39,919 bases of DNA from CAYIFC01 sp964362645 (lineage in GTDB: Bacteria > Patescibacteriota > Minisyncoccia > Phycocordibacterales > JACOZG01): contig CAYIFC010000001.1 in assembly GCA_964362645.1 (NCBI GenBank), positions 1 through 39,919 of the forward strand, given 5' to 3'. Both the position numbers and the translations under genes were made by a program. The notes under the pieces are model-generated. The model was not told where the DNA came from, made no database searches, and saw nothing but the letters and a program-made list of their open reading frames with translations. Below are positions 24,324-32,638 of the stretch, piece by piece; position 1 is the first letter of the stretch; each line of letters opens with the position of its first letter.

Positions 24324-24557
24324 TTATAACCTCCTGGTAATGCGAGCTTTGCCACCGTAGGTATCGAGAAGCATTTCAACCCGATCACCCACTAAAACCT
24401 TAATTCGATGGAGTCTCATTTTCCCAGCCAAATAGGCTAAGACTTCAGTGCCATCATCGACGGCCACCCGAAAAAGGATGTTGGGCAAAGCTTCCGTGAT
24501 GGTGCCCACTGCATTATTTTCCGGAGATCCGTCTTCGTTGCTTGATTTTTTGTGCAT
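24324..24557 (-). CDS. infA: Translation initiation factor IF-1
   Basis: IF-1 is a small OB-fold protein that occupies the A site during initiation. VGTITEALPNILFRVAVDDGTEVLAYLAGKMRLHRIKVLVGDRVEMLL is the full OB-fold signature. A start at 24557 (MHKKSSNED, 77 residues) is preferred to the first frame opening at 24599, which overlaps the upstream gene. No Shine-Dalgarno is visible. Confidence 0.93.
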   Translation of the reverse strand: MHKKSSNEDGSPENNAVGTITEALPNILFRVAVDDGTEVLAYLAGKMRLHRIKVLVGDRVEMLLDTYGGKARITRRL

Positions 24558-24585
24558 TACCCGCGGGGCTATATTAGCAGACAAC

Positions 24586-25878
24586 TTATAGGGCGTCAAC
24601 TATGGCAATGCGGTCAGTCGTGTCTGGAAACTGATTGGCCCAAGGAGGCGTAAACTCGGCCGTAGCGCGGGTAATACTGGGGTATTGGGTAAAGATCTTT
24701 TGATAGTCATTACGTTTCTTGCCAAGCAGGTCAGACAGGAGCTGCTTTTCATCATATATCCACACTACTTTGGCGGGACCAGTAAGCTTGAAGCGGATTG
24801 TCTGCGTTAATTTGGTGTCAAAAGTTTCGGCCGATAAGAGATCGAAGGTTAGCTTTTCCGGTTCTAAAATGCTTACTGGGCTGGTGCCTAAATCTTGGAT
24901 CTTGCTGCCGGCTAAATAGCGGCTTAGTTCTAGGCGGTCAAACATGATTCCGTTAAAAGCGCCCTTAACCGTTAGGTTGGTTGTGCCACCAGACGCGGCG
25001 TTGGCTGCCAGCGTTTCAAAATCAAAGAATGCTCCTTCGCCAAAGAGAATAAAGCCGGGCGGCACTGAAGTAGCCGCCTCTTTAAGTAGGCGGTCCTTCA
25101 AAACACTTTCCAATTCGCGCGAGACGCGCTCGCGGTCGGCGACGGCCACACTAGCGCGCTCGCCAACAAAACCTCCAGCCAAGGGTGTTTTAGAACGAGC
25201 GTAAAACTTATCGTAGCGCGGACTACCCTTAAAGCCCGGGATTTTGAAATCAGTTGGCGCGCTATTGTAACTTTCGCCAGCGGCATCAGCTACGACGGTG
25301 GCGGACACCGAACCAGGAGTGAGCTTGCCGTCAACCATTTTCTGCCCCGGGACGCTTACTGGCGTGGTGAGGTGGTAAATTTTGCCAGCGGGCGACTCGA
25401 AGCGCGTGTTAATTACCAATTGCTGAGGTTCGGCGTTGAAATCGTTGTAAATAATGATCTCACCGCGCGCCTTTTCTGCCACTTTCTCGGTCCCACTCGC
25501 GTCTACAGCTTGAGTCTCTGTGGACTCGAGGGTCATCATTTGGAAACCAATCTCACCCGTACTGCTGGCGGTAAGCGGAATGCGCTTAGCAATGACTGTT
25601 TCGTCTAAAACAATGTCGACATTGCGCTGCTCAACCGTTACCTTAACGCGGGTGAAGGCCCGACTAGTATAAAAAACTAATGGTCCGCCAATAATAATTA
25701 TAATGACCAGCCAAAAAAATAATTTCTTACCAAACGATGAACCAGAACGGCGTGAGGGCGCGGGTCTGTCTTCAACTACTTCCACTCGCGCGGCCGGCTT
25801 AGGCGTTCGTGATTGCGGAGAACTCGCTTTGGGTAAAACGTCGGAGAGGCTTGGTTTGGGGCGTCTAATTTCTTCCAT
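24586..25878 (-). CDS. Membrane-anchored baseplate-J-like protein
   Basis: A 430-residue protein with a cytoplasmic Pro/Arg-rich N-terminus (residues 1-50), one transmembrane helix (about 52-69, LFFWLVIIIIIGGPLVFY) and a long external part. Residues about 135-215 (RGEIIIYNDFNAEPQQLVINTRFES...GSVSATVVADAAGESYN) match the pattern of proteins annotated as baseplate J-like in CPR genomes. The function there is unknown; a phage-derived or surface-structure role is possible. It overlaps the PilM-like gene by 14 bases and precedes infA, so it is transcribed with the ribosomal genes. Confidence 0.72.
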   Translation of the reverse strand: MEEIRRPKPSLSDVLPKASSPQSRTPKPAARVEVVEDRPAPSRRSGSSFGKKLFFWLVIIIIIGGPLVFYTSRAFTRVKVTVEQRNVDIVLDETVIAKRIPLTASSTGEIGFQMMTLESTETQAVDASGTEKVAEKARGEIIIYNDFNAEPQQLVINTRFESPAGKIYHLTTPVSVPGQKMVDGKLTPGSVSATVVADAAGESYNSAPTDFKIPGFKGSPRYDKFYARSKTPLAGGFVGERASVAVADRERVSRELESVLKDRLLKEAATSVPPGFILFGEGAFFDFETLAANAASGGTTNLTVKGAFNGIMFDRLELSRYLAGSKIQDLGTSPVSILEPEKLTFDLLSAETFDTKLTQTIRFKLTGPAKVVWIYDEKQLLSDLLGKKRNDYQKIFTQYPSITRATAEFTPPWANQFPDTTDRIAIVDAL

Positions 25879-27001
25879 GATTCAACATTGTATCATAAAA
25901 ATCTTTTTCTATGCTAATGGCTGCCTGCTTGATAACTTGTGGGGTAAACTTACCGCCGCCTAAAACCAGATCATTAAAGGTGCCAGTGCTGATCCAGTCG
26001 GTGAAAATTTGGAGTAAGCTATTGTCGCTTACTAACCAGACACCGTTAGGTATTAAATGGTGATCGAGAAAGGTGGTGACCGCTTCGGAAAATTGCTTGA
26101 GCCAATCAATCTTAATGCCCTCAAGTGTTGAGCGTAGCTTTTCGTTTGCTGCTGGGTGCTGACTCTCGTTGGTGTAGAGCTTGAGAGCGGAAGTGGCTTC
26201 AACGGTTGAAGTTTCGAGTAATTCACCTAAACGCCGGATTAAAAAGTTACGACCGGCCGGAAAGGAAACGGTGTCGGCTAAAACACCATTATGGATCAAA
26301 AGTACTTCAGTTACTTCAGCTCCAAGATGTACCACTAGGGCCAGTGGCTCATGGAAACGCTGGAACAAAGCAAAGGGCAAGGAATTAAATTGAATGCGGA
26401 GTTGGTTGTGGAAAGATGAAGTGATTATTTCCTCCAGCCGACTCAAAATTTTTTCTGAGCCGATGCTAACGTAGTTGTGGATCTCCAATTCGCGAGCTTC
26501 CTTTCCATAGGGCTTGTGGGTTGGGTAGCGATTGAGTTTAAACTGCATAATTTTGCTCTCAATGACTCGCTGGTGGTCGTTGACGATCGAAGAGTGGAGG
26601 TTGGGATAATTCTTAGCAAAGGTTTCGAGATCATTTTTAATTAACCCATCAACCATTTCAGCGCTGACTAAAAATTGGTCGGGACTTATGTGCTTAACAA
26701 CTCGCGATTGTGAAGCGTAAAATGGCGCCGAAAGAAAGCAGAGTACTTCGCGTGGGCGCGCTAGACCCTGGCTAGTACTAGCCTTTAATAAATCACTAAT
26801 GACTTGCTTTAGCGCCGAGGCCGTATCGTTGAGAAAGCGTTTGAGGTTAACTTCGTCCTGCCACGGCAGTTCCTGATGAGTCGAGAATTTAATAACTGAA
26901 GTCGAGGTCACAGACTTTTTATCTACTTTAGGGACCAGCAAGGCACCGCCAACACCACTATCACCAATATCCAAGATCACCACCGACCGACTTTTAAACA
27001 T
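25865..27001 (-). CDS. PilM/FtsA-like actin-fold protein
   Basis: A 378-residue protein with the layout of PilM-type ATPases: an opening phosphate-1 loop VVILDIGDSGVGGALL, a central LALVVHLGAEVTEVLLIHNGVLADTVSFPAGRNFLIRRL phosphate-2 segment, and GVWLVSDNSLL near the end. PilM links type IV pilus inner-membrane proteins to the cytoplasm. Its partner here appears to be the baseplate-J-like membrane protein encoded immediately after it. A strong TGCTATAAT ends seven bases before its ATG. FtsA is less likely from sequence. Confidence 0.65.
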   Translation of the reverse strand: MFKSRSVVILDIGDSGVGGALLVPKVDKKSVTSTSVIKFSTHQELPWQDEVNLKRFLNDTASALKQVISDLLKASTSQGLARPREVLCFLSAPFYASQSRVVKHISPDQFLVSAEMVDGLIKNDLETFAKNYPNLHSSIVNDHQRVIESKIMQFKLNRYPTHKPYGKEARELEIHNYVSIGSEKILSRLEEIITSSFHNQLRIQFNSLPFALFQRFHEPLALVVHLGAEVTEVLLIHNGVLADTVSFPAGRNFLIRRLGELLETSTVEATSALKLYTNESQHPAANEKLRSTLEGIKIDWLKQFSEAVTTFLDHHLIPNGVWLVSDNSLLQIFTDWISTGTFNDLVLGGGKFTPQVIKQAAISIEKDFYDTMLNHGRN

Positions 27002-27008
27002 CCGCTAA

Positions 27009-27017
27009 ATTATAGCA
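27009..27017 (-). promoter_or_regulatory. Leaderless extended -10 promoter of the pilM-to-rpsI run
   Basis: Minus strand TGCTATAAT, ending seven bases before the ATG at 27001. No clear -35. It follows the alaS stop and could drive the whole downstream ribosomal run. Confidence 0.6.
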
Positions 27018-27026
27018 AACGTTTTA

Positions 27027-28688
27027 TTATTCTAGTACTGCTATTATCCGACGAACACCTTGGGCGACAGATTCTTCTTTGAGGATTTTGAAGTGTCCCA
27101 GTTCGGAAGTGTGCTCAACGTGAGGGCCGCCGCAGAATTCTTTACTAAAAGCGTCATTAGATTCTCCGCCAATAAAATAGACGCTCACCTTATCGCCGTA
27201 TTTAGCACCAAACTCGTGTTCGGCGCCCAACTTTTCGGCTTCGACTTTGTCCATCTCTCGCTTTATGACTTGCAAATCTTCTTTAATCATCTCGTTCACT
27301 ATCTCCTCAACTTTTTTCTTCTGCTCATTAGTCATTTTGTCGGGGTGCGAGAAGTCGAGACGCAGGCGCTCTTGATTGATGTTACTCCCCCGCTGTTTAA
27401 CCTGTGGACCCAGTACTTGCTGAAGCACCGCCAAGAGTAAGTGGTGCGCCGTATGTAGTTTAATCGTCGCTGGCTCATGGTCAGCCAAGCCGCCCGAGAA
27501 CTTGCCAGCGATTCCCGCTCGTGAGACGTCTTGGTGTTTCCTAAACTCATTTTCGAAAGCTTTCTGATCTAAACCGGGAACGTGATCTTTTATTACATCT
27601 AATGGCAACCCGTAGCTTTGAAATAAATTGAAAGCTGTGACGGTGTCGATTGTTTTAAATTTCTTCAATTCTTTCAAACCCTGCTCTAAAACGGCGCCAA
27701 ATTGCTCGGCCTCCTTTATTACCACCTCTTTAATTGGTGATTTGAGTTCCGGGTAATGATCGCCGTACTCTCTCACAACAACATCGATCAACATTTTAAA
27801 TTCCTCAACATTAATTATTGAAAGCACTCGTCGCATTAAACGCCGCAAGATATAACCGGCGCCCTTATTATCGGGCCTGACGCCGTCGGCAATTAGAAAA
27901 CAAGACGCTCGCACATGATCGGCCACTATTCTTCCGTGCGCCATGAGTGGCGCGAATAAATCGGTTTCAAAAATATTAGTTTTGGTTTGCGCGATCATTG
28001 CTAGACGCTCCAAACCCATGCCGGTATCAACGCCAAAGGTTGGCAGTGGTTCAAGTTTTTTGTCGCTCGTGCCGGAAAGCAGCTCCTCGCGCGTGCCAAG
28101 ATAGAAAAACTGGTTGAAGACGACATTCCAGATTTCTACATCCTTACCTTGCGCGTTGCGACAGTAAATCTCGGTCGTTGGACCACAGGGGCCGGCGCTG
28201 CCGGTGGGACCCCAAAACACGTCCCCCATCCCTTCTTCTCTAATATCTTCGACGCCTAAAGATTCCCAAATTTGTTTTGATTCCAAATCCTTTGGTACGC
28301 CAGCACTGCCTTCAAAAATGGTAACGTAAGAAATCAATAAATTCATTTCTTTAGTAATAAACTCGTAGGCCAGTTTGATCGCCTCTTCTTTTTGGTAGCC
28401 GCCGAAACTAAAGTTGCCGAGCATTTCAAAAAAAGTGAGGTGGGTCTCGTCACCCACTTCATCAATATCTGTAGTTCTAAATGATTTTTGGATTGATACT
28501 GTATTCTTACTGCCAAAATCAGCTTGGGTATCAGACACGCCAGTATAGTAAGGCTTAAACTGTTGCATGCCAGCCGTTGTGAGCAGTACTGACGGATCAT
28601 TGGGTATTAGCGACGACGAAGCCACCACCGCGTGCCCCCGGCTTTCAAAGAATGTTAGAAACTTACGCCTGATAGTTTGCGAGTCCAT
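27027..28688 (-). CDS. alaS: Alanyl-tRNA synthetase, short form
   Basis: Class II synthetase charging tRNA-Ala. Present are the catalytic core (FFESRGHAVVASSSLIPNDPSVLLTTAGMQQFKPYY, EMLGNFSFGGY), the WNVVFNQF motif, and the editing domain zinc ligands HTAHH and CGGPH. At 553 residues it lacks the C-Ala domain, and the link between the catalytic half and the editing histidines is about 25 residues, so the beta-barrel seen in long forms is also absent. The editing motif is CGGPH rather than the usual CGGTH. Confidence 0.95.
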   Translation of the reverse strand: MDSQTIRRKFLTFFESRGHAVVASSSLIPNDPSVLLTTAGMQQFKPYYTGVSDTQADFGSKNTVSIQKSFRTTDIDEVGDETHLTFFEMLGNFSFGGYQKEEAIKLAYEFITKEMNLLISYVTIFEGSAGVPKDLESKQIWESLGVEDIREEGMGDVFWGPTGSAGPCGPTTEIYCRNAQGKDVEIWNVVFNQFFYLGTREELLSGTSDKKLEPLPTFGVDTGMGLERLAMIAQTKTNIFETDLFAPLMAHGRIVADHVRASCFLIADGVRPDNKGAGYILRRLMRRVLSIINVEEFKMLIDVVVREYGDHYPELKSPIKEVVIKEAEQFGAVLEQGLKELKKFKTIDTVTAFNLFQSYGLPLDVIKDHVPGLDQKAFENEFRKHQDVSRAGIAGKFSGGLADHEPATIKLHTAHHLLLAVLQQVLGPQVKQRGSNINQERLRLDFSHPDKMTNEQKKKVEEIVNEMIKEDLQVIKREMDKVEAEKLGAEHEFGAKYGDKVSVYFIGGESNDAFSKEFCGGPHVEHTSELGHFKILKEESVAQGVRRIIAVLE

Positions 28689-28697
28689 ACACTAGAT

Positions 28698-28703
28698 ATC
28701 ATA
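28698..28703 (-). promoter_or_regulatory. Putative -10 of alaS
   Basis: Minus strand TATGAT ending 9 bases before the alaS ATG, just after the terminator of the preceding gene. The surrounding AT repeat makes the exact box uncertain. Confidence 0.35.
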
Positions 28704-28708
28704 TATAT

Positions 28709-28740
28709 AAAAAGCGGCGCGGTAAAATGTACCACGCCGC
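28709..28740 (-). terminator. Intrinsic terminator of the 28750 gene
   Basis: Eleven-base arms at 28714-28724 and 28730-28740 (one G-U pair) and a T run on the minus strand (plus 28709-28713). It separates the 28750 gene from alaS. Confidence 0.88.
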
Positions 28741-28749
28741 GTTAAACCA

Positions 28750-29172
28750 TTACTCAAGTTCAGAGAGAGCACTGGCCATTACCGATGGAATAGCATTCCA
28801 ACAAATCGTGGCATTAGGGTAAGATGTTAGCACTAAGCCAAAATCGGCACATGGTTTCTCAAGCAAAACCAGCGATACTGACTCCGCGTGCTTAAGTACT
28901 GGCTTTTTATTGTAGCGAGCACCAGTTGGATCATACAGAGCAATCCTTTTGCCTTGAGACGCGGCTACCTCTATGTCGTGCGAATCATTTCTGATTAAAT
29001 GAGGTGGTGAGAGAAAGAAAACGATCGCCGAGCAGGAAAGCACAAGATTAGGATTGATATGGGTACCAACAAAGTAGTTGCCTTGATAGCCCCGACCCCT
29101 AAACTCTTCGAAGATTTGGCGGAAATTGCCATTTGCACCACGAGCATCTTGATCTTTAAATAGTAGTCGCAT
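28750..29172 (-). CDS. Unknown 140-residue protein
   Basis: No family recognised. The start at 29172 (MRLLFKDQDARGANGNFRQ) is set by a strong Shine-Dalgarno, GAAAGGAGG, six bases upstream; the frame extends to 29196. The middle, NPNLVLSCSAIVFFLSPPHLIRNDSHDIEVAASQGKRIALYDPTGARY, resembles a Rossmann-like or TIR/nucleoside-deoxyribosyltransferase-like fold, in which a hydrophobic strand precedes a D..E..A...GK pattern, but this is a weak impression. It stands alone with its own strong terminator. Confidence 0.65.
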   Translation of the reverse strand: MRLLFKDQDARGANGNFRQIFEEFRGRGYQGNYFVGTHINPNLVLSCSAIVFFLSPPHLIRNDSHDIEVAASQGKRIALYDPTGARYNKKPVLKHAESVSLVLLEKPCADFGLVLTSYPNATICWNAIPSVMASALSELE

Positions 29173-29212
29173 AAAAGACCTCCTTTCAATTTTCACCCTA
29201 CCACAGATTTAG

Positions 29213-29395
29213 TTATTGGCCTAGACTGCGGCTTTCAATCATCTCTTTCGCTTGTTTGGCGGCATCAATGGGGGCAGAGTATCCAGTTCCGTCATCACCC
29301 ACCTGCTTCTCAAGCATTTTTAGACTCTGCCACAAAATAAGCCCGATAATCGCCAGCGTTATAACCAAACCAAACAACCCAAAACCTTTTTTCAT
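29213..29395 (-). CDS. Small single-helix membrane protein, prepilin-like N-terminus
   Basis: A 60-residue protein: MKKGFGLFGLVITLAIIGLILW, then a short hydrophilic tail ending ESRSLGQ. The Lys-Lys-Gly-Phe followed by a hydrophobic helix resembles a prepilin cleavage site, but Glu at position +5 is replaced by Gly. It is coupled to mnmA (TAATG overlap). Function unknown. Confidence 0.6.
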   Translation of the reverse strand: MKKGFGLFGLVITLAIIGLILWQSLKMLEKQVGDDGTGYSAPIDAAKQAKEMIESRSLGQ

Positions 29396-30450
29396 TATTT
29401 AATAATACCACCTCCTAGACAAATATCATCATTATATAAGACGAAAGATTGGCCGGGGGCGAGGTCGGAGCGCGGGGTGGTGAGAGAGATTGTGGCGCGA
29501 CCGTCTTCGATATTTTTGATCAGGCTATCGGCTAAAGCCTCGCGGTAACGAGCACGGTACTGATATTTCTTGCCTACTATTGGCTCGTCCCCTAACCAAT
29601 TTGTATCTATCAATTCTACTTCTGATTTTGAGTGGCTATTGGTTTTAGGATCAGTTGAAACAATCAACTCATTCTTCTCTAAATTTTTGCCGACAATATA
29701 ATACGGCTTTTTCTCGGCTGACGATTGATTAATACTAAAGCCATGGCGCTCGCCGATCGTAAAGTAGTGCGCGCCATCATGCTCACCCACTACTTCACCT
29801 TTCTCGTTCACCACCACTCCGGCTCGCGCCGGCAAATTCTGTCGCAGAAAATCTTTGACATCCAGTTCGCCGATAAAGCACACGCCCTGACTGTCTTTCT
29901 TATCTGCCACTGGCAAAGCAAACTTTTTTGCTAACTTTCTTACATCTTCCTTCTCATAATCCCCCACCGGGAACAAGCAAGATTTTAAAACTTCTTTCGG
30001 TACAGCCCAGAGAAAGTAACTCTGATCTTTATTCGTATCATTCGCTTCCATTCGTAAACCATTCGTTTTGACGTAGTGGCCAGTCGCGATTAGATCGGCA
30101 CCTAATTCTCGCGCTTTGTTGTAAAACAAACCAAACTTAATTTCTTTGTTACATATAATATCGGGATTGGGTGTGCGACCGGCTCTATACTCACTAAGCA
30201 TCTTATCTACTACAATCTTCTTATAATCAGCCGAAAAGTCGAAGGTTAAAAAAGGGATCTCGAGCTTGGCGGCCACACGCATCGCGTCACGACGCTCGTC
30301 GCGCCAGTCACAGTACTCCCGCCCCCCTGGGGTTCGGGCAGGCACCCAACCGCGCATAAAAACGCCGGTGACTTCGTACTCTTTTTTCAAGAGTGCCGCC
30401 GCTACCGACGAGTCAACCCCGCCCGACATGGCTACATAAATTTTTTTCAT
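29395..30450 (-). CDS. mnmA: tRNA-specific 2-thiouridylase MnmA
   Basis: MnmA thiolates U34 of tRNA-Lys, Glu and Gln using an ATP-activated base and a persulfide. The PP-loop SGGVDSS is at residues 9-15. The catalytic cysteines are in NPDIICNKEIKF (near 102) and DSQGVCFIG (near 199). 351 residues is normal. The N-terminal region contains PARTPGGREY where most homologs have a short WxPDF..CTW, hinting at a small insertion (see the palindrome at 30318). It overlaps the 29213 gene by one base. Confidence 0.95.
   Translation of the reverse strand: MKKIYVAMSGGVDSSVAAALLKKEYEVTGVFMRGWVPARTPGGREYCDWRDERRDAMRVAAKLEIPFLTFDFSADYKKIVVDKMLSEYRAGRTPNPDIICNKEIKFGLFYNKARELGADLIATGHYVKTNGLRMEANDTNKDQSYFLWAVPKEVLKSCLFPVGDYEKEDVRKLAKKFALPVADKKDSQGVCFIGELDVKDFLRQNLPARAGVVVNEKGEVVGEHDGAHYFTIGERHGFSINQSSAEKKPYYIVGKNLEKNELIVSTDPKTNSHSKSEVELIDTNWLGDEPIVGKKYQYRARYREALADSLIKNIEDGRATISLTTPRSDLAPGQSFVLYNDDICLGGGIIK
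30318..30338. repeat. GC-rich imperfect palindrome inside mnmA
   Basis: CCCGCCCCCC, TGG or similar, then GGGGTTCGGG forms an imperfect stem with two mismatches near its base. On the coding strand it encodes part of ARTPGGR, where other MnmA proteins are shorter. Confidence 0.35.
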
Positions 30451-30455
30451 AAAAT

Positions 30456-31391
30456 TTAGATATTGTATTTAATGCGAAAGGCTTTGTGTTCGTCAAATGT
30501 AGCGCTGTAATGGAGATTACCGCTCCAGTCTGAAAGATAGTACCAATAAGGTGATTCTGTGGGTTCTAGAGCCGCTTGGATAGACTCTAAACCGGGATTG
30601 GTGATTGGCCCGGGTGGTAGACCTCCGTACTTGTAGGTGTTGTAGGGCGAGTCGTAAGTTAAATCTTTCTTAGTAACTTCAAAAGTATTTTTGCCAATAA
30701 GATACGGGAAAACAGCATCAACCTGGAGCATCATTCCGTCTTCCAAACGCTTCCAGAGAATACCAGCAATTACTTTCTTACTCTCAAGCGTTCGCGCTTC
30801 TTCTTCTAAAAGTGAGGCCATAACGATCACTTGCTCTTCGGTGTAAGGCGAGGCGGCAAACTCGGCCCAAAGCGGTTTTGTTTTCATCTCATAATTCTCC
30901 AGCATGCGCTCAATAATTTCTGCTTCCGTGGTTCCCGGCAAAATAAAGTAGGTGTCGGGGAAAAGATACCCCTCTTCTTTATCCGCTAATTTTAGAAATA
31001 CTTCGGAGTTAAAGTTTGGCAATTTCTGCTCTAGCACCTTGCTCATTTCCGTAGCCATCAAACCTTCTTGGAGAGTAAAGCGAATCGGCGTTAGTCCAAA
31101 GTCGCCTCTCACGACCCGACCGGCTACACCCAACACTCCCGTCCGTTGGGGGAAAAAATAATTACCAGCGATAATTGTTGCTTCACCTGGTTTCAGGCGC
31201 ACCAACCATTCAAACAGTTTTGACGAGCGGATGATGCCTTGATTATCTAAACTTGTGGCAATTTCAGCGACCGACATGCCTTCTTTAACAACGATCAGTT
31301 GATGGGGCCAAAAATTGGATGGTGGACTAAAGGCAATGCCAACACTTACCACTAAAGCAGTGCCAATTAGCAAATATAGTTTTTTAAGCAT
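30456..31391 (-). CDS. mltG: Endolytic murein transglycosylase MltG
   Basis: MltG cleaves nascent glycan strands at the membrane surface. The N-terminal helix (residues 4-22) is followed by a LysM-like part and the YceG domain with the catalytic glutamate in VIVMASLLEEEAR, KKVIAGILWKRL, QVDAVFPYLIG and the DSPYNTYKYGGLPPGPITNPG signature. 311 residues. It lies five bases before mnmA and three bases after the TraD-N-like gene. Confidence 0.95.
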   Translation of the reverse strand: MLKKLYLLIGTALVVSVGIAFSPPSNFWPHQLIVVKEGMSVAEIATSLDNQGIIRSSKLFEWLVRLKPGEATIIAGNYFFPQRTGVLGVAGRVVRGDFGLTPIRFTLQEGLMATEMSKVLEQKLPNFNSEVFLKLADKEEGYLFPDTYFILPGTTEAEIIERMLENYEMKTKPLWAEFAASPYTEEQVIVMASLLEEEARTLESKKVIAGILWKRLEDGMMLQVDAVFPYLIGKNTFEVTKKDLTYDSPYNTYKYGGLPPGPITNPGLESIQAALEPTESPYWYYLSDWSGNLHYSATFDEHKAFRIKYNI

Positions 31392-31393
31392 AA

Positions 31394-32614
31394 CTACAGA
31401 GGAAGGTTGGATGGTGGTTCGCCGCGCTTTGACTCGACTCGTTCGAGCGTTGGCGTACGTGCGACCTCGCCTGGGAAGTGATAGATGGTTGCCAACTCTT
31501 CGACATTAAGCACAAATGGCTTACGAACGTGTGGCGGATAAAACCAAGATCGACGCACGTAGGCGTCAAAAACTTTGCGCTTCATCTTCTCAACTCGCTT
31601 ACCCCAAGGATCTTGCCATTTGTATTCAAAACCGGTACGCAGTGCCGTCTTAAAGCCGTTAAGGTTAAGTGAGCTGTATTGTTTGAAGCTATTCATGATA
31701 CCAACTTGATTAAGAGCATTATAACGATCCTTTTTTGCTAGATAGATGGTGCGAATGCCGGTATCCAAACCGAGCTTAGAAAGACTACGCTCGACAGCTT
31801 CAACCGTTTCTTCCTCACCCGGGCTAAGACGCTCCGGGAATTTGCCCACCTCGCGCGGTTCATCGCGCTTCATTAATTTTTTAACCAAATCGGCCGAATT
31901 TTTGCGCCAATCCTGTTTTTTAAACCAGGTGCCTGGTTTATGGAAGCGGTCGCGAGACATCATTACGAGAATCTGGATCCAGATCTGCTCGCCGACGCTG
32001 ATGGAGCTCAAATACTCGAGCATTGGAGTCATAGGGTCAATCTTGTGTTCCTCCTTTGGGTTATCGTGTAGGCCGTAATCAACATAAGTTTTGATGGGAT
32101 AGGCATCCTCTTTTGCTAACTTCCACTCTGCCCCCCACATTCCCCAATCAGAACCAGGTGTACCATAAGGCGGGATTTGGTTAACATAGTCCTCGACTTC
32201 CCTCATTTCGATATCCGGATATTGAGAATAGAATTGGGCCTCAATAAGATTTTTGAAAAACTTTTGAGTCCGAACGTAAAAATGAATTTCGCCGCCAAGC
32301 GAAACAATTTCGAGCGAAAACCAGGCCCGGACAACTCCCTTCCAGTATTGATCCCATAGATTGCCTTCGTAATTCTGGGAGAAAATGGGGGCGATCACCT
32401 CCATGGCCTGGGGAGACTTAAGCAATTCGCGGGGTAATTTAACTTCTAACAGAACCCACTTAATACTATTAATATTAAGTACCCGTGTATAATATCGCCA
32501 CAAATTCCAAGCTGTTAGAAAGAGGGCAAATGGCAACCACACAAAGGCTGTGCTGCCGATAGTGAACAATAAATAATTTAGTGTTGAGTTAACAAACTCC
32601 ACTACAAACTGCAT
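31394..32614 (-). CDS. Membrane protein resembling the N-terminal partner of TraD/HerA-type ATPases
   Basis: A 406-residue protein with one or two N-terminal membrane segments (residues 9-40), then a soluble region with WVLLEVKLPRELLKSPQAMEVIAP, EIVSLGGEIHFYVRTQ and the end FVLNVEELATIYHFPGEV. These patterns match a family in CPR genomes (I believe DUF8128) that usually stands next to a type IV secretion/conjugation ATPase with a Walker motif. No such ATPase is in this window. DNA or protein transfer across the envelope is a plausible but unproven role. A TATAAT ends six bases before its ATG. Confidence 0.65.
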   Translation of the reverse strand: MQFVVEFVNSTLNYLLFTIGSTAFVWLPFALFLTAWNLWRYYTRVLNINSIKWVLLEVKLPRELLKSPQAMEVIAPIFSQNYEGNLWDQYWKGVVRAWFSLEIVSLGGEIHFYVRTQKFFKNLIEAQFYSQYPDIEMREVEDYVNQIPPYGTPGSDWGMWGAEWKLAKEDAYPIKTYVDYGLHDNPKEEHKIDPMTPMLEYLSSISVGEQIWIQILVMMSRDRFHKPGTWFKKQDWRKNSADLVKKLMKRDEPREVGKFPERLSPGEEETVEAVERSLSKLGLDTGIRTIYLAKKDRYNALNQVGIMNSFKQYSSLNLNGFKTALRTGFEYKWQDPWGKRVEKMKRKVFDAYVRRSWFYPPHVRKPFVLNVEELATIYHFPGEVARTPTLERVESKRGEPPSNLPL

Positions 32615-32620
32615 GCGCTT

Positions 32621-32626
32621 ATTATA
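32621..32626 (-). promoter_or_regulatory. Leaderless -10 of the TraD-N-like gene
   Basis: Perfect TATAAT on the minus strand, ending six bases before the ATG at 32614; no Shine-Dalgarno. Confidence 0.5.
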
Positions 32627-32638
32627 GCGCGGGGAGAA

